A DNA stretch of 64,000 bases, taken from NCBI GenBank assembly GCA_000827265.1, contig KN834750.1, forward strand, positions 186,001 to 250,000, given 5' to 3'. Of this stretch, positions 10,924-21,052 are shown piece after piece. The notes under the pieces are model-generated. The model was not told the origin of the DNA. It ran no database searches and worked only from the letters and a program-made list of their open reading frames with translations. This DNA comes from Collybiopsis luxurians FD-317 M1. Lineage: Eukaryota; Basidiomycota; Agaricomycetes; Agaricales; Omphalotaceae. Both the position numbers and the translations under genes were made by a program. Position 1 is the stretch's first letter. Every line of letters starts with the position of its first letter.

Positions 10924-13377
10924 ATGTCGTCCAGCGCAGATAGCCGACGACAACAAATCGAGGCCAAGAGGGCCAAGCTGGCTGAATTGCGGAAAGCCAG
11001 AGCTGAAAGGCAAAAAACGGATAAAACTTCAGAGGTAGTTGCTACACTCGACTTTCAAATATTTCGCTCTCATCGCCCCTTAGCCGAGTGCAGGACCGTC
11101 TACTCCCAGAAAAAGCGATGTCGATGATTTGCTCGGTTTACTCCTGCGAGACAGCCGTGGACAAGCGGGCACGAGAGAAGGGAATTTCGAAAGTGGCGAA
11201 CTAACACCTTCCTCTTCGATGCCTGGTACACCTGCCATGAGCAATACCTATCTCCCAAGCTCGATCTCAGGAAGGGCTAGTAGGAACAGTGATTTTTCCT
11301 CTCATGTTGGAACAACTTTGGCTCCGTCAAGTTCCGTGCCAGATAATGTTATAGGGTTAGCAACATCCATAACTCTGATTGCTAGTGAACTTACCAATGC
11401 TACAGAGAGCCCCGTTTCCTCCCCGATTTGATAGATGTCGAGCAAGAACTTTTCGAATTGCCGACGAAAAAGGTTGCGAAAATCGCGTTAATCTGATTTA
11501 ATTTGGGATTCACGTCGATTGCAGGAACGAGTGGTCTACAATAAAGAAGTTCAGACGATGATAGTGGAAATTCAAACTCCAGAAGCTGAAACTGAAGTGG
11601 GAACCACTCAGCGCGGTGTCTCTGAAATGAATTTGGAAGCGATACAGGCCGCTCGGGATCGCGAGCTGGAGGAAGAGAGCATACAGCTGGACAAGGAGAT
11701 TGAGGAGGAAATTCGAGGTATGATCCAGCTCTTTTTCCCCTTGACTTTATCCAAATTACGTTTCGTCTGACAGAAATTCCTCCGGAGGAACTTGCAAGCA
11801 TATTGTCTGCCCCAGAACTTTTAGAATTTGTCGACTCAACAACAAAAATGTTCTACCGAGCTCTCAATGATTATGATTATACCCGAGACTATAGAGTAGG
11901 TGCTGAAACCGGAAGGTACATCGCATCGAATCTTGAATGGTACATTTTCTGACTTTGAGTGCTAGTGACGAATCCGAAGGACGTGTCAAACGAGTATGCG
12001 AGTTCTATGACGAACGATATACTAGAAATCGATCTATAACGGATGTGGATTGGTCTTCTCAGGTAGTCCGCTTTCAATAACCATCACCTTACATGTTTGA
12101 TCTTCCTTGTAGTACCCCGAGCTGAGCGTTGCGTCGTATAACAAGAATGCTGCTGCCTTGAATGAACCAGACGGTATCGTCTGCGTTTGGAATCTCCATC
12201 TCCTTGAGCAACCAGAGTTTGTTTTTCATTCTCAAGTCCGTAAGGCTCCTCTGCAGTGTGCTTCTGACCATAGTATTGACTCATTCTTTTCCAGTCAGAC
12301 GTTCTTTCAGTGACATTTTCGCCTTTCCATTCAAACCTTGTCTTCGGTGGGACATATTCTGGCCAAATTCTCTTATGGGATAACCGTTCGAAGCATCTTC
12401 CGGTACTGAAGACTCCGCTGTCTGCATCTGGACACACGCATCCTGTCTACGCTATGCAAATGGTCGGAACACAGAATGCTCACAACCTTATCACCAGTAG
12501 CACAGATGGTACTGTCTGCAGCTGGCTAGTCGATATGCTCGCCCAGCCTCAGGTGAAGTTAGAGGGTTCAATCTCAGTGATAACTTGCTCACATATGCTG
12601 AAAAGGAAACTCAAGAGTTGATCCACGCCGGTCACAACAAAACTGCGGAGGTTGCAATTACGACCATGGACTTTCCGGACAATGAAACCACTGCATTCTG
12701 GGTTGGGACTGAGGAAGGAAACGTCTATCAAGCCAATCGATATGATCGAGCTGGGGCCAAAGCTGGCTTGAACCAGTATGACGTTTACAAAGGCCATGCC
12801 GGTCCTATCATGGGATTGCACTTCCATCCCACAAGTGGATCGGTCGACTTCTCTGATCTCTTTCTAACGAGTTCGGTGGACTGGACGGTCAAGCTTTGGC
12901 GCGCAAAATCCCTCTCGAAACCGTCGACTACCCCACATTCCATCTCACCGCTATATTCGTTTGATGAGTCTGATGACCCAGTGTATGATGTAAAGTGGCA
13001 TCCTACACATCCTGCAGTATTTGGAGCCGTCGATGGCTCAGGAAAATTTGACTTGTGGAATTTAAACATGGATACTGAGGTTCGTTTTCCAATTGCCCCT
13101 TTTCATAACTATTTCGTTCATATCTATCCAGGTGCCTGTGGTATCGACGACTGTGGGTGCGGGGCGCGCCCTAAATAAGCTGCAGTGGGACAAGAAGGAC
13201 GGTCGGCGCGCTGCTATAGGCGGAAGTGACGGGAAGCTATATGTCTATGACATTGGCGACATGGCAATACCTAGGGAGTCAGAGTGGTCTGATTTACAGA
13301 AAAACATCGCAGGCATGGGTGGTGCCCAGACGAATGGGCTCGTAGACGGCGATGTGCGAAGTATCGCTGGTCGGTAA
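10924..13377 (+). CDS. Cytoplasmic dynein 1 intermediate chain (WD40)
   Basis: Non-catalytic subunit that links the dynein heavy chain to dynactin and light chains for microtubule minus-end transport. About ten exons are needed. Clear junctions: 11034/11084, 11355/11406, 11472/11525, and QPQ/ETQEL near 12552-12607. The N-terminus is the charged single helix that binds p150Glued ([22 protein letters not shown]), followed by a Ser-rich segment and the light-chain-binding-like YNKEVQTM. The WD40 propeller begins near [18 protein letters not shown] and includes [50 protein letters not shown] and [10 protein letters not shown]. It ends at 13377, convergent with the gene at 13483. The acceptor around 11944-11970 is uncertain by a few residues. 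Confidence 0.9.
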
Positions 13378-13482
13378 GATGGCACCATAACCTCAATCTT
13401 GGCATGTAGACAATATCAGAAGGATGTCTCTCAGTGTGTATATATCTACTTAATCATGCAAACCTACGAAAAATAAATGTCT

Positions 13483-14532
13483 CTAGTCCTCATCTGATAT
13501 GTCCATATCCATGTCGGAGTTATCCTGAGAGTTCGAGAGAACATCAGCGGGGAGTGATGGAAGTGGAGATTCCGATGGAGGTGATGGTGGAGACTCAGGT
13601 GGTGGTGGTGGTGGCGGCGGCGGCGGCGGAGTAGGAGGTAAAGGTGGAGGTGGCTCAATGGGTGGTGGAGGAATGAAATGCGTAAGTTCTTCGTCCGCTG
13701 GAGGTAAAGTGAAGCCATCATAGACTGGCAGGAGCGACGAAGAAAACTGCAATGGAGGATAAGTAGCCCATCGCCTAGGTTCCGTGTCATCGTTATCCTC
13801 GTAGATAGTACTTGATTTTTCTGACGCGGTTGACACTATTTCAGTATCTCCATTTTCACCAAAGAGATAGAACGTTCCTCCATCCTCATCGCTGGTGGCG
13901 TATTGGTTTAAAACCCGTGCCCTCATCAATTTTCTTGGATCGCATCTGTTTATCCACCCAGGGGGATATCCCCAGACAGCTATGTTGCGTAACCACTCGT
14001 TCTGGGCGTCGGCGTCGTCTTCCCCTGGTGATAGACCAAGGGCTTCGCGTAAATCGCGCCCTTTGATCTCGCCAGGACTAAACGTGTCTATCCAAGTCAA
14101 TCTCACGTCCCTCCAGTCCTCGACAGCGTAGAAACGACCAGAAAAATCCCCGCCGATACGATCCACACTGTACAGGTCCCGATAAAACTCGTACATTTGG
14201 CGTGAGAGAGCTACAACTGCGCGATCGACTTTTTCCATGCAGGCGCTCAGGACATGAGAAGGAGAACCACAGTTGAAACAGTGGGGTGATATGGACGAGA
14301 TTTCGTCATCGACATGTTCGGGCTGTAAGCCCAGGATTTGGTTAGAATTCCTAGTGTAAGAAACCCAGTCTAGAGAGTATGTTACCGATACATCGGTGAA
14401 GAAAAGATGCTCGGAAGGAAGAGCAGAGACGAATTCCGGACTAATAGAGTCATCCTTGGTCAAGTCTCCTTCTCCTGTTGGTTCCGCTGGTCCCAGAGCT
14501 TCAGAGCTTCCCGAACCACGTCCTGTTTCCAT
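13483..14532 (-). CDS. CCHC zinc-knuckle and PSP-domain protein, ZCCHC8-like
   Basis: Single open frame of 349 residues from the ATG at 14532. It has a zinc knuckle CFNCGSPSHVLSAC (CX2CX4HX4C) and then a PSP domain (SPGEIKGRDLREALGLSPG ... WGYPPGW), the combination of ZCCHC8, scaffold of the nuclear exosome targeting (NEXT) complex. A long polyproline tract and an acidic Asp/Met C-terminus follow. The open frame continues upstream to 14661, but that part overlaps the coding exon of the glutaredoxin-like gene in another frame. Even from 14532 it overlaps that gene's last 73 bases on the same strand. The true start could instead be on an unseen exon. Role in RNA surveillance is inferred from family. 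Confidence 0.8.
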   Translation of the reverse strand: METGRGSGSSEALGPAEPTGEGDLTKDDSISPEFVSALPSEHLFFTDVSVTYSLDWVSYTRNSNQILGLQPEHVDDEISSISPHCFNCGSPSHVLSACMEKVDRAVVALSRQMYEFYRDLYSVDRIGGDFSGRFYAVEDWRDVRLTWIDTFSPGEIKGRDLREALGLSPGEDDADAQNEWLRNIAVWGYPPGWINRCDPRKLMRARVLNQYATSDEDGGTFYLFGENGDTEIVSTASEKSSTIYEDNDDTEPRRWATYPPLQFSSSLLPVYDGFTLPPADEELTHFIPPPPIEPPPPLPPTPPPPPPPPPPPESPPSPPSESPLPSLPADVLSNSQDNSDMDMDISDED

Positions 14533-14881
14533 ATTCCTTGGGCTACGAGATTTCCTTCGCAGTGGAGGACTGGGATCGAGTAAACATATTTTCGCTTCCA
14601 CCTCTCCTCTCCCGGGTCCTGGATGTTGACTATATCCAAATTGAACGGGCGCTATGAGCATTCGGTGAGTGTATTTTGAGAAAAAACGCTGGGTGTACTA
14701 AACCTACGTCTTTCCTGACTTTGGCTAACTCTTCTTTCGCCGTCTGAAAGTACTGTGAGTGATAGTAAAGAAAAGTTAAGAGCTGAGTCGGTACATCACA
14801 AAGAGAGCAATTTGGTCCTGAATAAAGGGTAAAATGTGGCAGGCGCCCACGGGCAGTAGTGAGTGTTCGAATAAAACGCAT
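14460..14881 (-). CDS. Glutaredoxin-like protein (DUF836 family)
   Basis: Three exons on the minus strand: 14881..14795, 14743..14708, 14651..14460; 104 residues. The N-terminal beta strand and redox-like motif read FTLYSGPNCSLCD (CX2C), followed after the intron by TAKEELAKVRKD, FNLDIVNIQDPG, the cis-Pro segment SIPVLHCEG, and GIWKQDVVREAL. This is the layout of the small glutaredoxin-like proteins related to yeast YDR286C. A mitochondrial location is possible from the Arg-rich, acid-free first 14 residues. Its 3' end overlaps the start of the PSP-domain gene. Confidence 0.87.
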
Positions 14882-14964
14882 GACACAGCCTCAGTAGCAT
14901 TGGTATTCAGGTCAAATTCAGGTAATACCTATATACAATCAGACTATATGCTACCAAACATGTC

Positions 14965-16627
14965 TCAAGTCAACGTCGGGGTCTGCCAATTGATCCACTG
15001 AGCCTGGTTCCACGTTACGCCATTGAATACCATGTTACTTGACCACTCGTTAGTACTAACGTTCTGGCCCAGTAGGAACTTGTTTATAAACGCATCCAGC
15101 GCTGGTGTTAAGGAGGTTGGCCAAGCGCAGTGGGCATGTCCGCCGACCTGCTCAAAACCATGGTTTTGCGAAACACCCAGGGCCTGGTATACCGTGCGCG
15201 CGGCTGTCTCGCAACCAAAGGCTGACACAGGGCTCAGCCAGACGTAGTCAGTGTTCTCGAATGCAATTAGGCCCCGAGGAGCAACCATGGCCAAGAGCAA
15301 ATGGTGGTCGTACGGAAGGGAATTCAAATTGTTCACATAGTTGTTGAAGCTTGTCGAGAACCACACATTTTCCCCCACGATTTCTGTGGCAGTCTGGACC
15401 ACAGATCCGCTGTTCTGCTCGTACAACGAAATTCGCCAGCCTGCGTCTCCTCCAGAACCTGACTCTTGGGGTATGGTCAAGGCAATCCGGGGCTCGAATG
15501 CCCCAGCCATTAGAGCGCCTTTTCCGTCTCTCGAGCAGCCCGTAACCCCAATTCTTTGCGTATTGATCTGAGCTGCTGGTGTTTCTTCGAGGACATCTAT
15601 TATACGACTCACGCCCCAGACCCAGGCGGTCATGGCGCTGGCATTCGCGCTCTTCCCATAAAGGTTATAGAAAGTCCCAACGCCCCTAGAAGAACCGTCA
15701 TTCTGTTGGGCCATGTTAGAATTGGCATAATTGAGTACTGCAATCTGGATTGAAGCGGGGTTTTGGTCAGGTAGTTTCACAGGATGCCAAGCTCGTTATA
15801 CTTACCCCGGCCGGGATAGGAATGCTACCTCCTTCGTAGGCAATCATCAAAGGCCATCCACCCGCGGGAGCGGTGCCGGATGGATAAGTAATTGTCGATG
15901 AAAAGCTGATGGATGTGCCGCCGTTGCCTGCGGTGAACGTCAACGTACCAGTTGAGCCAGATTTGGTAAAGGATCCAGTCAGAGTCTGAGGTTTTGGAGG
16001 CAGATATCCGGCTTCGTAACCTTGAATCAAGGCCGCGATCTGGGCCCTGCGGCATGTCCAATCATCTTGGGTCTTCACAGGTGTCCCGTCATTGAACAAG
16101 AAGGGATTCGGAAGTGCTGCATTGCTATAGCCAGAAATAGTTGACGGAGTTGAACATCCAGCGGTAGGAGTTGAGGTAGGAGGGACTGAGGTAGGAGGGA
16201 CTGAAGTAGGAGGGACTGAGGTAGGGGGAACGGTGGTAGGGGGTACTGAAGTGGGTGGGGTAGTGACGGGTGTAGATGAAACTGGGGCTGTTCCCGGCAG
16301 ACATTGGCTGCATGAAATCTGCGTCAGGCGATCGAGGATGTTAAGGAAATGATTCATGCATACAAGTAGTAGGGATTAATAGTTGTACAAACAGTTCCGG
16401 CGACGCAGGCTACGATTTTGTCAGCACAGTAGGAGAATTTGAAGAGCAATCTCACTTGTGGGACCTGTCCATCCTATGCCACCGCATTGTCCTGTAGGAA
16501 TAATAAGTATCAGTCAAGCGAAGGTATGACATCCGCAGCAATACCAACCCCATTCTTGGGATTGAGCGAGAGCGCCTCGCAAAACAAGAGATGACAGTCC
16601 AAGCTGGAGAGCTGTACAGAACTTCAT
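14965..16627 (-). CDS. Glucuronoyl esterase (CE15) with N-terminal CBM1
   Basis: Secreted 4-O-methyl-glucuronoyl methylesterase, which cuts the ester between lignin alcohols and glucuronic acid side chains of xylan. Exons on the minus strand: 16627..16549, 16491..16456, 16409..16364, 16307..15806, 15744..14965; 480 residues. Residues 1-20 are a signal peptide ([16 protein letters not shown]). A CBM1 follows ([13 protein letters not shown] ... INPYY ... QC), then a Pro/Thr linker with repeated PPTSV units, then the catalytic domain. The nucleophile is in [12 protein letters not shown], the [13 protein letters not shown] block holds the conserved acidic residue, and the base is in GGHAHCAW. The CBM1 is split over three small exons. 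Likely induced on plant biomass; no element seen. Confidence 0.93.
16170..16260 (-). repeat. Short tandem repeat coding the PPTSV linker
   Basis: Near-perfect 15-base units (plus strand GGTAGGAGGGACTGA) repeat about five times and encode Pro-Pro-Thr-Ser-Val in the linker of the glucuronoyl esterase. Such linkers are O-glycosylated and vary in length between strains. Confidence 0.7.
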
Positions 16628-17203
16628 TGTAAAGAGAGTTCTTTGAACGCCCTTTGAATCTCAATATGCTATATACATATTTCATGGATAAATGCCTCTG
16701 TGTCTTCTAGGGCAGCCAAGACTAGCTTTCATTGTACTCCGACGCCAAGTAAACCATCTAAACAGTAATGCCGGAAAACTGGAGGAGCTTCGGTCGAGGC
16801 AATGGGTTTTGAGGAGTTCCTGAAAATGATCTCGAGAAATAAACTATAGAAGTATCATACGACTGTAAACTTCCGACAACATGCCTGAGTTTTCCCTGAA
16901 GGGTATAAATGTAATTGAAGGCATAATTGACACCGATGAAGATCAGCCAAGTCACCGACGAGGCTTCCATTCGAGCCATCCTGCGTTCAAATACTTGACG
17001 GTGCATTGATTTGTCTGAGGAGGAATCATCAGCTATGTTCCCTGAGTGTTACTGACATGTATTAAAGCATCTGGATTGTCGGATTTTTTTTCGGACTCGA
17101 GGTCAGCCAGCGATTGAAAAGAATATCATTTGACGATCATTCAAATGAACATGTACATCGTCTATCACCCATTCATATCAGAGGCACGAGCTACTTCAGT
17201 CCA
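16628..17203. other. Upstream region of the glucuronoyl esterase
   Basis: About 575 bases. A short minus-strand open frame (16758-17006, 82 codons) has no family resemblance or splice partner. I see no gene. Confidence 0.4.
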
Positions 17204-18094
17204 CTACATCGACTCGATATGACCCGGCCAGAAGGCATTGGTGTCTTTATTGTCTTTGTACCATGGGTCATCGTGCGCCAGAATGACCCTGGTGTGAGGG
17301 AGTTGCCAAAACTCCCGGATTCGCCTGATAGTTAGCTCCGCTGCGTGCTTGTCCACGTGAGCACATCCGGTTGGAAAACCTGGTCGGCCCTCTGCAATTT
17401 GAGATTCCCCGGTGATTAGATTCCAATGGTGCGCGCTGTCTCCACCAAGTAGGATCCACCCTTCAGAAGAGGTTCTCGCCACCAACACTACATGACCAGG
17501 GCAGTGTCCTTCAGCCTCCACAATATATAGACTCCCGTCCCCGTAGAAATCTAATGCGTGAGGGAAGGGACCCAAGGGAGGTAGATGCCTAGTATCGATG
17601 AACTTCGTACGTCCTTTCGGAAGCAGATTAATCGGATATTGTGAATCGGGGTCAGCAGGATACCCGGGATCAAAAAGACCCTTTGATTCAGAACCGACAA
17701 TAAATTGGCTGTTCACGAAAGGCGAGGTATCTCCAAAATGATCAAAATGGCAGTGGGACAGACAGACAGTCTTGATATCTGCTGGTGAAAGTCCGCCTTT
17801 GGCAAGTGATTGAACGACGTCCTGAGGAACTCTGACGAATTTATCAAGCGCGAGTTTGGTGATCGACGATGGATAGTTCTCCAGATCCTTGCGGAAGCCA
17901 AGGTCAAAAATCAATGTGTCGTTTGTTTTCGAGTGCCTCAAGAGAAAGGACAGAGATGGTACAGTTTCTTTGGAGCCTGGAACTGCATTATCCAGGAACA
18001 TTTCGAGATGGACATCAATGTGCCCCGACTCGAGAGCAGAGACGATACAGTATGCTTGGCCATCGATAGCTGGAGGAAGAGCGACCGCGCTCAT
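17204..18094 (-). CDS. AHL-lactonase-like metallo-beta-lactamase fold hydrolase (copy 1)
   Basis: Single-exon gene of 296 residues, with the start placed at MSAVALPP by alignment with its two paralogues; upstream codons have no ATG. The dinuclear metal motif HXHXDH is seen in SHCHFDHFGD, with further ligands in EGHCPGHV and GGDSAHHWN, the pattern of lactonases that open N-acyl-homoserine lactone rings. No signal peptide, so intracellular. Fungal intracellular lactonases of this kind are known from Coprinopsis cinerea. It is the most diverged of the three intact copies (LRHSKTNDTLIFDLGF against LRHSRSGEKFVFDLG). A TTAAATAC element sits about 60 bases upstream. Substrate unproven. Confidence 0.88.
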   Translation of the reverse strand: MSAVALPPAIDGQAYCIVSALESGHIDVHLEMFLDNAVPGSKETVPSLSFLLRHSKTNDTLIFDLGFRKDLENYPSSITKLALDKFVRVPQDVVQSLAKGGLSPADIKTVCLSHCHFDHFGDTSPFVNSQFIVGSESKGLFDPGYPADPDSQYPINLLPKGRTKFIDTRHLPPLGPFPHALDFYGDGSLYIVEAEGHCPGHVVLVARTSSEGWILLGGDSAHHWNLITGESQIAEGRPGFPTGCAHVDKHAAELTIRRIREFWQLPHTRVILAHDDPWYKDNKDTNAFWPGHIESM

Positions 18095-18154
18095 TCTAAT
18101 GGCACGAGTGTCAGTACAAAGTGCGCAGCACGCGACTGCAGAGCTCACAGTAGG

Positions 18155-18162
18155 TATTTAAG
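18155..18162 (-). promoter_or_regulatory. TATA-like element of lactonase copy 1
   Basis: CTTAAATA read on the minus strand, about 60 bases before the ATG at 18094. Confidence 0.35.
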
Positions 18163-18282
18163 TTTGGACGTAAGTATTGGAGTCAAATAGGGGCGGTCGC
18201 GGGACCGAAACTTCATCATACATCTCATTTAGCTACATTCACTAAGTTGTATCGTACATCTCGTTTAGTTACATCCACCCAG

Positions 18283-19173
18283 TCATTTCGATACAATATG
18301 TCCTGGCCAGAAGGCATCACTATTCTTGTTCTCTTTATACCAAGGCTCGTCGTGCGCCAGAATGACTCTGGTTCGAGGTAAATTCATGAACTCCCGGATA
18401 TGCTCGATGTTTTGGATCGCTGCCGGAAGATCAAGGTGAGCACAACCGCCAGGGAAGCCTGGGCGGCCGCAAGCAATCTGCGATTCGCCGGTGATCAAGT
18501 TCCAATGGTGCGCACTGTCTCCTCCGAGAAGAATCCATCCACCGTCATTAGAAGTCCTTGCGACAGCAATGACATGGCCAGGTAAATGACCAGGGGCATC
18601 TACAATATAAAGGCTTCCATCTCCATAATAATCGAGTGCATGGGGGAAGGGACCAAGAGGAGGAAGGTCACTGAATTCGACAAAGCGAGTTCGTCCTTCC
18701 GGGAGCAAATCACTTTCAAACCCGGATTCTGGGTCTGCGGGGTAGCCGGGTTTGAAAAGAGACGCTGATGCAGCACCAACGACAAATTCGCTGTTCACAA
18801 ATGGTTTTGTATTGCCTGTGTGGTCAAAGTGACAATGGGAAATGCAGACAGTATTAATATCTGCCGGCGATAAGCCACCGTTCATCAGTGATTCTGCTAC
18901 ATCTTGGGGCACGGTCGCATGGAAGAACGCTTTGATCCATTCTTGGACAGAGGGCGGGGCGTTCTCGGGATCTTTGCGAAGACCCAGGTCAAAAACAAAC
19001 TTCTCGCCGCTGCGAGAGTGACGTAGAAGGAAACCAAGAGATGGGCTGTTAAGTACCGACCCTTTAGATGCATTGTCAAGAAATATTTCCAAAGGAAGGT
19101 CCAAATGTCCTGCTTCAAGGGCAGAGACAACGCAGTAGGCTTGGTTGCTCGACGGAGGAGGTAAAGTAGCCAT
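18283..19173 (-). CDS. AHL-lactonase-like metallo-beta-lactamase fold hydrolase (copy 2)
   Basis: Intronless, 296 residues, in tandem with copy 1 and 188 bases from it. It carries SHCHFDHTGN (HXHXDH), PGHLPGHV and GGDSAHHWN, and ends PGHIVSK. It is very close to copy 3 at 52221 on the other strand (for example both share PSL.FLLRHSRSGEKFVFDLG and FPHALDYYGDGSLYIV), closer than to its immediate neighbour. Its upstream sequence, including a TATA element and a distal CGCGCCATGACGTAAGGATC-like segment, is also shared with the 51-52 kb locus. Predicted role is hydrolysis of lactone signals; activity untested. Confidence 0.88.
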   Translation of the reverse strand: MATLPPPSSNQAYCVVSALEAGHLDLPLEIFLDNASKGSVLNSPSLGFLLRHSRSGEKFVFDLGLRKDPENAPPSVQEWIKAFFHATVPQDVAESLMNGGLSPADINTVCISHCHFDHTGNTKPFVNSEFVVGAASASLFKPGYPADPESGFESDLLPEGRTRFVEFSDLPPLGPFPHALDYYGDGSLYIVDAPGHLPGHVIAVARTSNDGGWILLGGDSAHHWNLITGESQIACGRPGFPGGCAHLDLPAAIQNIEHIREFMNLPRTRVILAHDEPWYKENKNSDAFWPGHIVSK

Positions 19174-19222
19174 GGGAGTACCTGGGCTGGCCCTGCTGAC
19201 CTTTTACCATTTTTCACTGGGC

Positions 19223-19230
19223 TTATAAAG
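19223..19230 (-). promoter_or_regulatory. TATA box of lactonase copy 2
   Basis: CTTTATAAGCCCAGTG on the minus strand, about 50 bases before the ATG. The same TATAA-GCCCAGTG context occurs before the broken copy (51518) and copy 3 (52173). Confidence 0.6.
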
Positions 19231-20314
19231 TATTTGCAAGTATCAGCCACCTGACCCACGTTGCAAGCGAGCACCAGTATTCTGAAATACCAAATCTTGG
19301 TATGTTTTGAACATGATTGGGTAAAGGCTAACATAGTCAGCATATGGAGAGTGCTTCGGGCGCCAACTTAGGCAAGGACGCGCCATGACGTAAGGATCAC
19401 CGGTCATCAGTCTGTCGATCCTCTTTGTTACTCGTTACTTCCGTATCACTCCTCGATATCCGATAGTGGCGTCCAATAATTGGCATGTATCAAAGCGTCA
19501 TCCTACAGCATCCTATCCTAGATATATAACTATCCAATTAATAGATAGCTTACTGCAAAGTAAGTCCAGCGGTGACAGCCACCTATCGTTACCAACTCCA
19601 TCTGGATGGACGATCATTGCCATTGGTATTTTTGGGCAGAGTACATAATACTTATGCAGTATCTCTTTCTCTAGGAGAGCATAGGTTTCTTGAATAATGT
19701 ATGCGGTGAAAAGCTTACACTCACGAACAACTGGAAGTACTTATAATTAGCCCGTATGTATTGTAACAGTTTTTTTTGAGGTACAGATCATTACCGGATA
19801 CCGCTGTGCAAAATAATCTCCAGTGGAGGCGATACACAAGGACACGTATAGGAACGGACATGCCATTATGAGACGCGTTGCAGACGTTCAACCCTACAGG
19901 ATTGTATCTTCAGTAAGGAGTGGAAGGGTGTTGATTCTGTTGCATATTCCGTGCTCAGGTCAGATTCACCTACCGTGCATACCGTGTAGCTAGGTGTAGC
20001 TCCGTGCCCGCTTCCCGCAAGACTTTGTTTTACAGTATGGTCAGAATGAACGAACGATTTGGAATATATAGCAAATAAGGAAATAAAATCAAAATCTTTC
20101 TTACAGTTCCGAAAGGAAGGCCTAATCGAACCAGAGCGTTCCATGACATGAGACTGACATGGGCAGAGTTTTTTCGCGGACGTGCATACGTGACAGAATA
20201 ATTGGTGAAACATAGACATGCAAGGATGGAGCGGGGCATAGGACAGGGGGTTTAGCGGGCTCATTGGGGAGAGACGGAGTGAAATCCTAAATAGACAACA
20301 TTGGCGCTCAATAT
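19231..20314. other. Intergenic region upstream of lactonase copy 2 and downstream of RPS19
   Basis: Holds the segment near 19365-19400 (AGGACGCGCCATGACGTAAGGATCA) that recurs inverted at about 51128 and 51835. No supported gene: the longer open frames are low-complexity and lack motifs. Confidence 0.4.
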
Positions 20315-21052
20315 TTACTCCTCGTCCTCCTCCTCGTCTTCCTCTTCCTCGTCCTCTTCCTCGTCCTTGGCAGCTTCGACCACAGCAGTTGCAATTCGGT
20401 CCAAGTCCCGCTGGCCGTCTTGGCTGATTCGACGACCGCCGTTATCGGTCTGCTCCAAGACACCAATCTTCTCTAGAGACTGGCAAATTTTTCGCTGAAC
20501 AGCGGCTGAAGAGTCCGCATGGTGTGAGGGACGGTTTCCACGTCTGTTTCGACCACCGTGAAGTTTTGTAAGGGCGCCAACACCCACGTCTTTACGCAGA
20601 TATATGTGTCTTGCAACGGCAGCTGATTTCAACCATCAGTATCGGATACTTTGAAGAAATTTAAAAAAAACGACAGACCTGCACGGACGTAGTACCAGTC
20701 AGGATCATAAGGAGCAAGTTCTTTGTAGGCACCAGTCTTGACGATGTCGACCCATGTAGGGACCTGCGTGCTCTCATTCAGCAAATTTCGCGTAGTAGAT
20801 AGTTAGCGTCAATACCTCGAGTTTTCCTGAGGATCGAATCAGTCAATTACCAAAGGAAAGCATATCGCAATAACTTGCCTGATCGCTTCAGGTGGCTTGA
20901 ATATGCTGCGATGAAAGCATCGGCACTGTGTGACCCAAGCAGGAAGAATTCCAAAGAGCGAATTTTGGAAGTGGAGATGATTGAAGATTGGTGAGTTTCC
21001 TCGCAGCTTTCAGCCGACAGTAAGCATACCTGACGTCTCTAACACCAGGCAT
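20315..21052 (-). CDS. RPS19: 40S ribosomal protein S19 with acidic C-terminal tail
   Basis: Small-subunit ribosomal protein needed for 18S rRNA maturation. Exons on the minus strand: 21052..21030, 20925..20879, 20826..20816, 20763..20679, 20622..20315; 157 residues. Family blocks: [86 protein letters not shown]. The third exon is only 11 nt. The intron before it (20878..20827) starts with GC (GCAAGT), which gives the exact family reading RSGKLEVP. After the usual end of the protein there is an acidic tail of about 18 residues, almost all Glu and Asp, coded by a GA-rich repeat. Confidence 0.92.
20317..20370 (-). repeat. Purine-rich low-complexity tract coding the acidic tail of RPS19
   Basis: Imperfect GAGGA/GAAGA trinucleotide repeats on the coding strand. 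Prone to length change. Confidence 0.7.

Noticed and set aside
13600..13680. GGTGGT/GGCGGC repeat as an independent element
   Set aside because: It is the coding sequence of the polyproline tract of the CCHC/PSP protein.
13483..14661. Full 392-codon minus-strand open frame starting at 14661
   Set aside because: Its first 43 codons lie over exon 3 of the glutaredoxin-like gene in another frame and show no conservation; the start at 14532 is preferred.
16758..17006. Possible small membrane protein (82 codons, minus strand)
   Set aside because: No conserved motif, no introns or promoter evidence; likely chance.
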